The position numbers and the translations under genes are program-made. Source: Corallococcus sicarius (GTDB lineage Bacteria; Myxococcota; Myxococcia; Myxococcales; Myxococcaceae). Taken from it: 38,571 nucleotides of DNA. Position 1 is the stretch's first letter; each line of letters starts with the position of its first letter. The stretch is from positions 1-38,571 of the forward strand of contig NZ_RAWG01000066.1 of assembly GCF_003611735.1 (NCBI RefSeq), read 5' to 3'. The notes below the pieces were generated by a model. It ran no database searches. It saw only the letters and a program-made list of their open reading frames with translations, and was not told where the DNA came from. This document shows, one piece after another, positions 1-6,865 of this stretch.

Positions 1-214
1 GGGCGGGAGGCTGGGCCACGACGACGGGCGGAAGGTCCTCCACGGTCATGGGCCGGGCGAGAAACCAGGCGCAGAAGACCAGACACACTCCGGTGAGAAG
101 GGTCGCGCCTCCGATGAGCCACGCCCCCGTGCCGCGAGACTCTCGCGAGGGCGTCACCCGCGTCACGCCATCGGAATCGGTGCGACGCTCAGGGCCAGAC
201 TGCGGGGAACGCAT
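1..214 (-). CDS. Partial membrane-anchored protein (N-terminal part only)
   Basis: The minus strand is open from an ATG at 214-212 to the window edge, giving about 71 residues. The start is a charged, Arg/Ser-rich cytoplasmic stretch, followed by one hydrophobic segment (about residues 33-51, including the run TLLTGVCLVFCAWFLA), then a Pro/Val-rich stretch. This is the layout of a bitopic inner-membrane protein with a short cytoplasmic N-terminus. The remainder lies outside the window, so no function can be given. It is divergent from the next gene at 296. Confidence 0.55.
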   Translation of the reverse strand, partial: MRSPQSGPERRTDSDGVTRVTPSRESRGTGAWLIGGATLLTGVCLVFCAWFLARPMTVEDLPPVVVAQPPA

Positions 215-295
215 GTTCTCGGGGAGCCTCCGGGGTGCGTATGCTACGGAAGCCGCTCCCCTCGAAGCAATGCGCGCGCCGCCACGCCCCCACCC

Positions 296-1153
296 ATGAC
301 CGTCGAAGCGTCCGGCCCCTTCCCCGTCCACGCCTACACGCCGAGGCTGCGTGCGCTGGGCGCGCTCGTGCACACCGTGACCCTGGGCACGCTCTGCTAC
401 TTCACGGCGCTGCTGTTCCAGGACGTCCTCGCGGGAACGCAGACGGTGGAGCCCGGACCGCTGGCGGTGGGGCTGACGGTCGGAGGGCTGCTACCGCGCA
501 TCGCGCTGAGCCTGTTGCGGCTGGGCACGCGGGCCACGGTGACGGTGGGGCCGGAGGGGCTCGTGCTGACCCTGCGCGGGGGAGCGCACTTCGAGATTCC
601 CTTCGAAGCACTGGAGTCCGTCCGTCCGTGGCGGCTGCTCATTCCGGGCCCCGGGCTCACGCTGCGCCTGCGCACGGGGCGCGCGTTCGAGTATGGGTTG
701 GAGGTGCAGGCCCCGGCGCCGCTGCTCACGGCGATGGGCGCGCGGGGTGAGGCGCGCGACCATCCGCGGGTGCGTTACGCGCAGGCGCGGAGCGCGAAGT
801 GGCGCAGGCGTTGGTACGACTGGGGGGTGAAGTACGGCGTGGTGCCGGGAGTGCTGGCGGCCATCTTCTTCCGGGCGCACCAGTACATCTCCTTCGGGGG
901 GCCCTTCGGCGAATGGCAGATGTATGGCTTCCAGGCGTACGCGCTGACGTTCGTCCGGACGTGGCTGCCGGTGTTCCTGGCGCTGCTGCTGTTCGGCTGC
1001 TTCTGGAGGGGCCTCGCGGAGGCGCTGTGTTTCGGAGCCGCATGGCTGGGACCCCGCTGGGCACGTCACGTGCGAACGGGAGCGGAGTGGACCTGCCGTG
1101 CGCTGTATTACGTGGCGCTGCCGGTGTTCCTCGGGATGCGATTGCTGGGGTGA
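296..1153 (+). CDS. Polytopic membrane protein with a bPH-like soluble domain
   Basis: A 285-residue protein with hydrophobic segments at about residues 22-42, 56-74, 178-194, 213-236 and 268-284. Between the second and third lies a soluble beta-rich stretch (about 80-135) with the pattern VTVGPEGLVL...FEIPFEALESVRPW, which resembles bacterial PH-like domains that follow paired transmembrane helices. The ATG at 296 is the first in-frame start and no strong Shine-Dalgarno is visible. It ends 34 bp before the next gene on the same strand. The function is unknown and the bPH assignment is by pattern only. Confidence 0.7.
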   Translation: MTVEASGPFPVHAYTPRLRALGALVHTVTLGTLCYFTALLFQDVLAGTQTVEPGPLAVGLTVGGLLPRIALSLLRLGTRATVTVGPEGLVLTLRGGAHFEIPFEALESVRPWRLLIPGPGLTLRLRTGRAFEYGLEVQAPAPLLTAMGARGEARDHPRVRYAQARSAKWRRRWYDWGVKYGVVPGVLAAIFFRAHQYISFGGPFGEWQMYGFQAYALTFVRTWLPVFLALLLFGCFWRGLAEALCFGAAWLGPRWARHVRTGAEWTCRALYYVALPVFLGMRLLG

Positions 1154-1187
1154 AGGATTGGAAGCCGCTCAGCCGTCCTGGTAGGTT

Positions 1188-1881
1188 GTGTGCGTGATTC
1201 GAGCCCTTCTGCTTTGTGTCCTGGTGGCCTCCGTTGCTGACGCCAGCGAGCGCGAGAAGAACGTCGTGCGTGCGCTCATGCTCTCGGAGCATCCGGGCGA
1301 CGACACCCACCGTGTCTACGTGAAGGGGCAGGTGGTCACGACGCTGCGGTTCGAGCAGGCCGTGGATGCCGCCAAGACGAAGCTGCTCGGTTGGGAGGGG
1401 CGACTCGAACCGCTGGCGGTGGTCCGCAACAAGGTCATCCTGGAGCCCCTCCACGACCTCAACGACGAGGAAGGGATTCCCCTGGTCGTGACGTTGGTGG
1501 ATGGAACCGAGGTGCCATTCCTCCTGCGTCCTCCGGGCTGGCAGCAGCAGGACCGGCCTGACCAGCAGGTCGACGTGTTCAAGGACCGTGAGGGCTCCGC
1601 GGCCATGCACGCGGCGCTGCGAAGGGCGCTCGAGGAGAACGGAACCCTGACCGACGTCCGCCCGGCTCCTGAGTGTTTCCAGCGGAAGGGAGAGCACCCT
1701 CGCGGTTCGTTCGACCCGCCCCTCGATTGCTCCGGGTGAATCCGGCGTGGTGGCGTTCGTGGCGGACCGGAGCGCCTTCCTTGAGGACGGCAAGTTGACC
1801 TCGGTCTTCCTGGAGTTCTACCGACACGACGGGCTGAGGCAGGCAGTCGTTCAGCTCGATCCAGGACTCGTTGCACAGTAA
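1188..1881 (+). pseudogene. Frameshifted DUF2381-family gene
   Basis: The first frame (GTG 1188, or GTG 1194) gives 183 residues: a signal peptide, then a beta-rich domain with VTTLRFEQAVDAAKTKL and VILEPLHDLNDEEGIPL, the pattern of myxobacterial DUF2381 proteins (compare the intact copy at 20876-21790). It stops at the TGA at 1737-1739. In the next frame, from GAA at 1738, the sequence stays open to TAA at 1881 and reads ESGVVAFVADRSAF...LEFYRHDGLRQAVV, a plausible C-terminal continuation. Removing one base (T1737) joins the two parts, so this looks like a single-base frameshift. The product would be about 230 residues, short for the family, so an internal deletion is also possible. It lies 11 bp before the lipoprotein gene, its usual partner. 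Confidence 0.65.
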
Positions 1882-1892
1882 GAGCGCGACGT

Positions 1893-2390
1893 ATGGCCTC
1901 CACCAAGCTCTCGCTCCTGGGCTGCGCAGTGCTGCTCGTGACCTCGTCCGGTTGCCCTGGCTCCGCCACCAGCGGCGTAGCCCTCCGCCCTGACGGCACA
2001 CCGGGACCGGAGAAGTGCCCGGAAGAGGCGCGCAAGGCGATGAACTACCTTCGGCTGTTCGTCGGCGCCTCCGCGTGGATCCAGCTCGACGCGAATCAGT
2101 CCAGCAGTCCCCTCGCCCTGTACGAGGGCGCGATTGAGAGCGTGCTCGAGGATGATCTCGGCCCTCTGTCAGCACCGGCCCGGCTCTATGGCCGGGTCTG
2201 GACCAGCGGTCCCCAGGCCGTCATCCGGTACTACGCGGCCCAGCCCCTGGATGGAGGTGCTCAGGTCCCCATCTGTGCGGTGGCGCGGTTGGGCATCGGG
2301 CAGCTCCGGAAGCTGCCAGCCTCCAAGCCTGGGATGGCCGTGCTTGGCGCCTCCAGCGCGGGCGTCTACATCGTGGATGAGTTCAGGTAG
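1893..2390 (+). CDS. Small lipoprotein, partner of DUF2381 proteins
   Basis: A 165-residue protein with a lipoprotein signal ending in VTSSGC (lipidated Cys21), then CPG and a proline-rich linker leading to PEKCPEEA. The C-terminal half has RLYGRVW, PICAVAR and a terminal VDEFR. The C-terminal tail of the kinase at 21817-23676 follows the same plan: ACPGPQ, EPCPVGA, RVYGRLTW, PVCVEVY and a final VSEFE. I therefore take this to be a free-standing version of that tail. It begins 11 bp after the frameshifted DUF2381 gene and overlaps the convergent histidine kinase gene by 8 bp. Its molecular role is unknown; location in the cell envelope is inferred from the lipobox. Confidence 0.7.
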   Translation: MASTKLSLLGCAVLLVTSSGCPGSATSGVALRPDGTPGPEKCPEEARKAMNYLRLFVGASAWIQLDANQSSSPLALYEGAIESVLEDDLGPLSAPARLYGRVWTSGPQAVIRYYAAQPLDGGAQVPICAVARLGIGQLRKLPASKPGMAVLGASSAGVYIVDEFR

Positions 2391-3960
2391 CACCGTCAGG
2401 CTTCGTCGAATCGCTCGCCACCGCGTCCCGAACGCGTGGCAGCCGCACGACGAAGGTCGTTCCCTCCTCGTGCGAGGAGCGCACCATGACCTGGCCACCG
2501 TGGGCGCGGGCAATCTGGTGGACGATGTAGAGCCCCAGCCCCACGTTGCGCCCGCTGCGGTCCTGCTCCGCGCTGGCCCGCTGGAAGGGCTCGAAGAGCC
2601 TCGCGAGCACCTCCGCCGGAATGGGCGCTCCCTCATTGTGCACCGCGAGCACCACCGCCTCCGGCGACCCCTCCAGCCGCACCCGCACCTCCGACGCCAC
2701 CGGGCTGTATTGCAAGGCATTGGCGATCAGGTTGGTCGCGAGCTGCGCCAGCCGCTCGCCATCCGCCACGAGCGCGGTCTCGCCCTCCACCTCCCAACGC
2801 AACCGGCGGTCGGGACGCGCGATGCGCGACTCCTCCACCACCTGCGCCAACACGTCGCGCAGGTCCTGATGACGCGTGACGAGCGGCAGCCCCCCTCCCA
2901 TGCGCGTCCGCGTGAAGTCCAGCAGGTCGCCCACCAGCCCGGTGGCGCGCGTCGCCGTCCTCTGGATGCGCTCCAGGATGTCGCGAGTCCTCGCATCCTC
3001 GCGGGCGCGAAGCAGCCCCACCTGCACCTGCATCAGGATGGCGGCCAACGGGTTCTTCAGGTCATGGCTGACAATGCCAATCAGGTGCCGCTCGTACTCG
3101 GCCCGCATCCGCTCCTCGGTGACGTCCCGGGCAATGGACAGCACCGACAGCACGTTGCCCCACGCATCACGCTCCGGGAGCAGGCGGGACTGAATCACCC
3201 GCCGCCCCTCAAGCCCGGGAAAGTCGAACTCCAGCGACACCTCGCGGCCGGTGAAGGCCTCGTCGATGGCGGCGGCCCACTGATGGACCTGCTCCGCGGG
3301 CATCCCCAGCTCCGCGTTCGTCTTCCCCAGGAAGTGCTCCACCGGCTGCGCCGTGAGCCGGTGGATGCTGGGGCTGACGAAGGTGTGGCGGTGCTGCCGG
3401 TCGAACCGGGCCACCACGTCCGGCAGGTGCGCCGCCAGGCGGCGAAACCCCTCCTCCGCCTGCTGGAGCCGCTGGTGGAGCTGCTGGGTGCGCAGCTGCG
3501 AGGTCACGCGGGCGAGCAGCTCCGCCGGATCATACGGCTTCGTCACGTAGTCGTTCGCCCCCGCCTGGAGGCTCTCCACCACGTCCGCCTTGCTCCCCGC
3601 CACCGTGAGCATCAACACCGGCAGCTCCGCCGCATCCACCTGCGCGCGAAGGAAGCGCAGCAGGTCGATGCCCGGAATCCCCGGCAGGTACAGGTCGAGC
3701 AGCACCAGCGAGGGACGCGCCCCGAGCGCCAGCCGCTCCAGCATCGTCGGGCCCTCGGCGAAGAGCTCCAGCACGCAGTGCCCCTCCAACACCCTCCGGG
3801 CACGCTCGCGCTCGAGCGCGCTGTCCTCCACCAGCCACACCACCGGCAGCGCGCCCTCACCCCCTTCATGGGAGCGGCGCCCCTCCTCCGACGGCAACGA
3901 CACGGGCGGTGATGCCAACGGGGACGGCTGCACGGGACTGCCTCCATGACCGCATGACAC
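2383..3960 (-). CDS. Hybrid receiver-PAS-histidine kinase
   Basis: A 525-residue cytoplasmic two-component sensor. An N-terminal receiver domain (about 38-155) carries the acidic pair E45-D46, phospho-acceptor D89 (LVLLDLYLPG) and K141 (TKPYDPAE). A PAS domain follows (about 165-282). The HisKA dimerisation helix has H299 in IVSHDLKNPLAA. The ATPase domain has the N-box NLIANALQYSP (410-420) and the glycine box NVGLGLYIV (472-480). There is no transmembrane segment. A receiver placed before the kinase suggests that the kinase is itself controlled by phosphorylation from another protein. The start is GTG at 3960; nearby ATGs are out of frame. No cognate output regulator is adjacent, so it is an orphan kinase, as is common in myxobacteria. 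Confidence 0.9.
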   Translation of the reverse strand: MSCGHGGSPVQPSPLASPPVSLPSEEGRRSHEGGEGALPVVWLVEDSALERERARRVLEGHCVLELFAEGPTMLERLALGARPSLVLLDLYLPGIPGIDLLRFLRAQVDAAELPVLMLTVAGSKADVVESLQAGANDYVTKPYDPAELLARVTSQLRTQQLHQRLQQAEEGFRRLAAHLPDVVARFDRQHRHTFVSPSIHRLTAQPVEHFLGKTNAELGMPAEQVHQWAAAIDEAFTGREVSLEFDFPGLEGRRVIQSRLLPERDAWGNVLSVLSIARDVTEERMRAEYERHLIGIVSHDLKNPLAAILMQVQVGLLRAREDARTRDILERIQRTATRATGLVGDLLDFTRTRMGGGLPLVTRHQDLRDVLAQVVEESRIARPDRRLRWEVEGETALVADGERLAQLATNLIANALQYSPVASEVRVRLEGSPEAVVLAVHNEGAPIPAEVLARLFEPFQRASAEQDRSGRNVGLGLYIVHQIARAHGGQVMVRSSHEEGTTFVVRLPRVRDAVASDSTKPDGAT

Positions 3961-4121
3961 ACTGCGTCTCGGCGGCTTACCGTCTGCCCCGGATCCAGGT
4001 CAATGTGCCCTCTAACAGGGTGCCCTGTTGCATGGGAGACGATCCACCGCTGCGTGCGGGCGAGCAACCGGACGCAGGCTCCGTGGAACAGCGGTGCTGT
4101 CGGGGAAGGCAGACATGACAA

Positions 4122-4152
4122 GGCCCCCGACCCGGTGACAGGTCGGAGGCCC
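4122..4152 (-). terminator. Hairpin downstream of the esterase gene
   Basis: A GC-rich inverted repeat (GGCC..CCGACC pairing with GGTCGG.GGCC, loop CGGTGACA) starts 26 bp after the esterase stop. On the minus strand it is followed by TTGTCATGT rather than a long T run, so termination is plausible but not certain. Confidence 0.45.
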
Positions 4153-4177
4153 TGGGCCCTACGGAGTCCGCGTCAGG

Positions 4178-5263
4178 CTACGGCGTCGCGGGATCGAAGT
4201 TGGAGATGGTCCAACCCATGCGCTCGTGGCCGAACTTGTTCCAGTCCGGGTTCTTGCCGTTGACGATCTGCGCGTCCGTGTAGCCCGGCGCGCCCGAGCC
4301 GGAGCCGGAGCCGGAGAAGATGTTCACGCTGATGGTGGAGCCCGTGTACGTCGGGTGCGTGTTGTCGGACTGGATGTAGTCGAAGCTGGTGCTCGCGTTC
4401 GCCAGGTGCAGGTTCGCGTCGCGCAGCGTGCTGCGCAGGGTCACGCTGATGCGCTGCACGTAGGCGTCCTCGGTCTCACCGGGGATGTAGGCAATCGCGG
4501 CCGAGTCCACCTGGCCGTCGCCGTTGCGGTCGTAGTCCGCCGCCATCATCTCCGCGAACGAGTCCGCGCACTTGAAGCCATACTTCGCCGCCAGGTTACA
4601 GGCGCGCCAGTTGCTGCGCGCCAGCAGCGGCAGGAAGTAGGTCTGCTTGTTCACCTTCTGCCCCGTCGCCGAGTCCGTGCAGGCCGTCAGCACGTTGTCC
4701 GCGTCGAAGCCGGGGTAGTAGATGTTGGAGATGACCTTCACCTTGGCGGAGGTCGCGTACTGGTTGATGGCCTGCATGCCACGCTCCATGTACGTGGTGC
4801 AGGCCGTCAGCGCCGCCTGCAGGCCGCTGTAGTTGCACGTGCCCGTCTGGTCCGTGAACGCGCTGCGCGCCTGCAGGTAGTCGTTGCCGCACATCTCGAA
4901 CATCACGACGCGCGTGTTCGCGGTCTGCATGTACGAGCGCTCGTTGACGATCTTGTTGTTGTAGATGTCGTCCGCCTTCGCACCGGACTTCGTGCGGCGG
5001 ATGACCTCCACGTTCGTGCCCCACTTCTTCGCCGCGTACTCACCTTCCACCACCGGCGCGCCACGGCGGGCCACGCTGCCAATGCCGCCGTTGTAGCCGG
5101 CGAAGATGGAATCGCCGTACGCCACCACCCGGTACGTCTGAGACGCCGACCGGTTGATGGTCCACGACGTGTTCTGGTTGATGGTGCTGGCCATCGCGCT
5201 TCCACCCAACGTGGTGGCGGCAACGACGGCGACGAGGGACAGCCCGCTGCGACGAACGGACAT
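4178..5263 (-). CDS. Secreted SGNH/GDSL-family esterase or lipase
   Basis: A 361-residue protein with a Sec signal peptide (about 1-25, cleavage near SAMA-S). The SGNH blocks are in order: GDSI with nucleophile S52, a Gly-rich segment after it, GND (126-128), and SDNTHPT with the catalytic D300 and H303. An insert at 245-253 reads DRNGDGQVD, an EF-hand/dockerin-type calcium loop. A (SG)4 stretch near 317-324 is encoded by a hexanucleotide repeat at 4296-4316. The start is supported by AGGAG placed 5 bp before the ATG. The substrate is unknown; family members cleave lipid, acyl or carbohydrate esters. It is probably exported, in line with the hydrolytic, predatory lifestyle of the group. Confidence 0.85.
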   Translation of the reverse strand: MSVRRSGLSLVAVVAATTLGGSAMASTINQNTSWTINRSASQTYRVVAYGDSIFAGYNGGIGSVARRGAPVVEGEYAAKKWGTNVEVIRRTKSGAKADDIYNNKIVNERSYMQTANTRVVMFEMCGNDYLQARSAFTDQTGTCNYSGLQAALTACTTYMERGMQAINQYATSAKVKVISNIYYPGFDADNVLTACTDSATGQKVNKQTYFLPLLARSNWRACNLAAKYGFKCADSFAEMMAADYDRNGDGQVDSAAIAYIPGETEDAYVQRISVTLRSTLRDANLHLANASTSFDYIQSDNTHPTYTGSTISVNIFSGSGSGSGAPGYTDAQIVNGKNPDWNKFGHERMGWTISNFDPATP

Positions 5264-5287
5264 ACCGGCTCCTGAGGAGGTAGGGGG

Positions 5288-5308
5288 TCTCCCCCCTGAG
5301 AGGGGAGA
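5288..5308. promoter_or_regulatory. Inverted repeat in the esterase 5' leader
   Basis: A perfect 7-bp inverted repeat (TCTCCCC / GGGGAGA, 7-nt loop) lies 25-45 bp upstream of the esterase ATG. It could be a transcription-factor operator or an RNA hairpin. No other evidence supports either reading. Confidence 0.3.
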
Positions 5309-5573
5309 GGCCGCGCAAGCTACACGCCTTTGACTTTGGAATCACCTCCCAGACCTGAAATAGCTCTTCACTGAGCATTCCTGGTTGAACCTGAATTCCG
5401 CCATGCCGCGTCAGAGGAGGCCTGACTGATGACGCACCGCCCCGGATTGACGCGATGTTTCATCGTGTTTCAGGCTGCGGGAGCGATTCCCGCTGGAAGA
5501 ATCCGTTGTCTGTGTTTGGACGGGGGTGAACTTCCCGACGGGTGCTGCCGCATCGCGCCTAGACTGCGCGGCC

Positions 5574-6857
5574 GTGAACCTCCCCCCGAGTGCCCGAGCG
5601 CTGGGACAGTGGCTGCTGCTGGGCGCCGTCGTGGGCGGGGTGTGCGGGGTGGCGTCCGCGGTGTTCCTGGCGCTGCTGGAGCTGGCCACCGACTTCCGGA
5701 TGGGACACGAGGCGTGGGTGTACGCGCTGCCCGTGGCGGGGCTCGTGCTGGGCGCGGTGTACGGCCGGTGGGGCGCGTCCATCCGGGGCGGCAACAACCT
5801 GGTGCTGGACACGGTGCACGAGGGGGACGCGGTGCTGCCCCTGCGCATGGCGCCCATGGTGCTGGTGGGCACGGTGCTCACGCACCTGTTCGGCGGGAGC
5901 GCGGGGCGCGAGGGCACCGCGGTGCAGATGGGCGCGAGCCTCGCGGACCAGGTGGCCCACCGCTTCGGGGTGACGCCGGACACGCGGCGACAGCTGCTCG
6001 CGGCGGGCATCGCGGGCGGGTTCGGGTCCGTGTTCGGCACGCCGCTGGCGGGGACGGTGTTCGGGCTGGAGGTCGTGTGCGTGGGGCGCCTGGGCTACGA
6101 GGCGCTCCTGCCCGCGCTCACCGCCGCGGTGGTGGGCGACCTGGTGACGCGCGGGCTGGGCATCCATCACACCGTGTACCCGACACCCGGGGCGCTGGCG
6201 CTGACGCTGCCCGTGCTCGGCAAGTGGCTGGTGTTCGCGGCCGGGGTGGCGCTGGTGGCGGTGGCCTTCATCGAAGGCACGCACGGCCTGAAGAAGCTGC
6301 TGGAGCGCCGGGTGCCCTGGCTGCCCGTGCGCATGGCCCTGGGCGGCCTGGGCGTGGTGGGGCTGTGGCAGCTGTCCGGGACGGACGACTACCTGGGCCT
6401 GGGCGTGCCCGGCATCCTGCGCGCGTTCCACGACGTGTCGCTGCCGTGGGACGCGTTCGCGTGGAAGCTCGTGTTCACGGTGGTGACGCTGGGCGCGGGG
6501 TTCCTTGGCGGTGAGGTGACGCCGCTGTTCTTTATTGGAGCGGCGCTGGGCAACGTGCTGGCGCGGCTCCTGGGCCTGCCGGTGGACCTGGGCGCGGCGG
6601 TGGGCATGGCGGCCCTGTTCGCGGCGGCGTCCAACACGCCGCTGGCGCTGTCGTTGATGGCGGTGGAGCTGGTGGGCGGCGCGGTGCTGCCCCACGTGGC
6701 CATCGTCGCCACGGTGGCGTACCTGCTCACCGGACACCGGGGCATCTATCCGTCACAGCGCATCGCCCGGAGGAAGCTGGGCGGGCCGCTCCTGGAGCGC
6801 ATCGTGTCCCTGCGCGAGCTGCACGAGGCGCCCCGGAAGCCCGGGGCGCCCCGCTAA
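5574..6857 (+). CDS. CLC-family anion/proton antiporter, CLC-F (fluoride) type motifs
   Basis: A membrane protein of 427 residues from the GTG at 5574; an upstream in-frame GTG at 5526 would add 16 non-hydrophobic residues. The chloride-type GSGIP motif is replaced by GGNNL (72-76). The gating-glutamate motif is GSAGREGTAVQ (E113), and the later motif is GGEVTPLFFIGA (E314, T316). As I recall, the Glu and Thr of the GEVTP segment are hallmarks of CLC-F fluoride/proton antiporters (E318 and T320 in the Enterococcus protein), and their spacing from the gating Glu fits here. The likely role is export of fluoride across the inner membrane. No fluoride riboswitch was found upstream. A TAGACT element 9 bp before GTG 5574 looks like a -10 box and would give a nearly leaderless mRNA. 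It is convergent with the next gene. Confidence 0.8.
   Translation: MNLPPSARALGQWLLLGAVVGGVCGVASAVFLALLELATDFRMGHEAWVYALPVAGLVLGAVYGRWGASIRGGNNLVLDTVHEGDAVLPLRMAPMVLVGTVLTHLFGGSAGREGTAVQMGASLADQVAHRFGVTPDTRRQLLAAGIAGGFGSVFGTPLAGTVFGLEVVCVGRLGYEALLPALTAAVVGDLVTRGLGIHHTVYPTPGALALTLPVLGKWLVFAAGVALVAVAFIEGTHGLKKLLERRVPWLPVRMALGGLGVVGLWQLSGTDDYLGLGVPGILRAFHDVSLPWDAFAWKLVFTVVTLGAGFLGGEVTPLFFIGAALGNVLARLLGLPVDLGAAVGMAALFAAASNTPLALSLMAVELVGGAVLPHVAIVATVAYLLTGHRGIYPSQRIARRKLGGPLLERIVSLRELHEAPRKPGAPR
6827..6850. terminator. Strong GC hairpin between convergent genes
   Basis: A perfect 10-bp stem (GGCGCCCCGG / CCGGGGCGCC) with loop AAGC lies in the last codons of the CLC gene, 16 bp from the end of the convergent dipeptidase gene. 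It may serve as a shared terminator. No T run is present. Confidence 0.4.
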
Positions 6858-6865
6858 CCAACGGC

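Noticed and set aside
2134-3912. Long plus-strand open frame (592 codons)
   Set aside because: It is antisense to the hybrid histidine kinase, whose domains are complete; the translation is low-complexity Arg/His/Pro, typical of a high-GC shadow.
5400-5573. Fluoride (crcB) riboswitch before the CLC gene
   Set aside because: I looked for the conserved crcB core sequence and pairing and did not find it; only a short GCGGGA/TCCCGC hairpin at 5477-5493 is present.
5559-6737. Minus-strand frame opposite the CLC gene
   Set aside because: Shadow frame, His/Gln/Arg-rich, without motifs; the CLC motifs on the plus strand are unambiguous.
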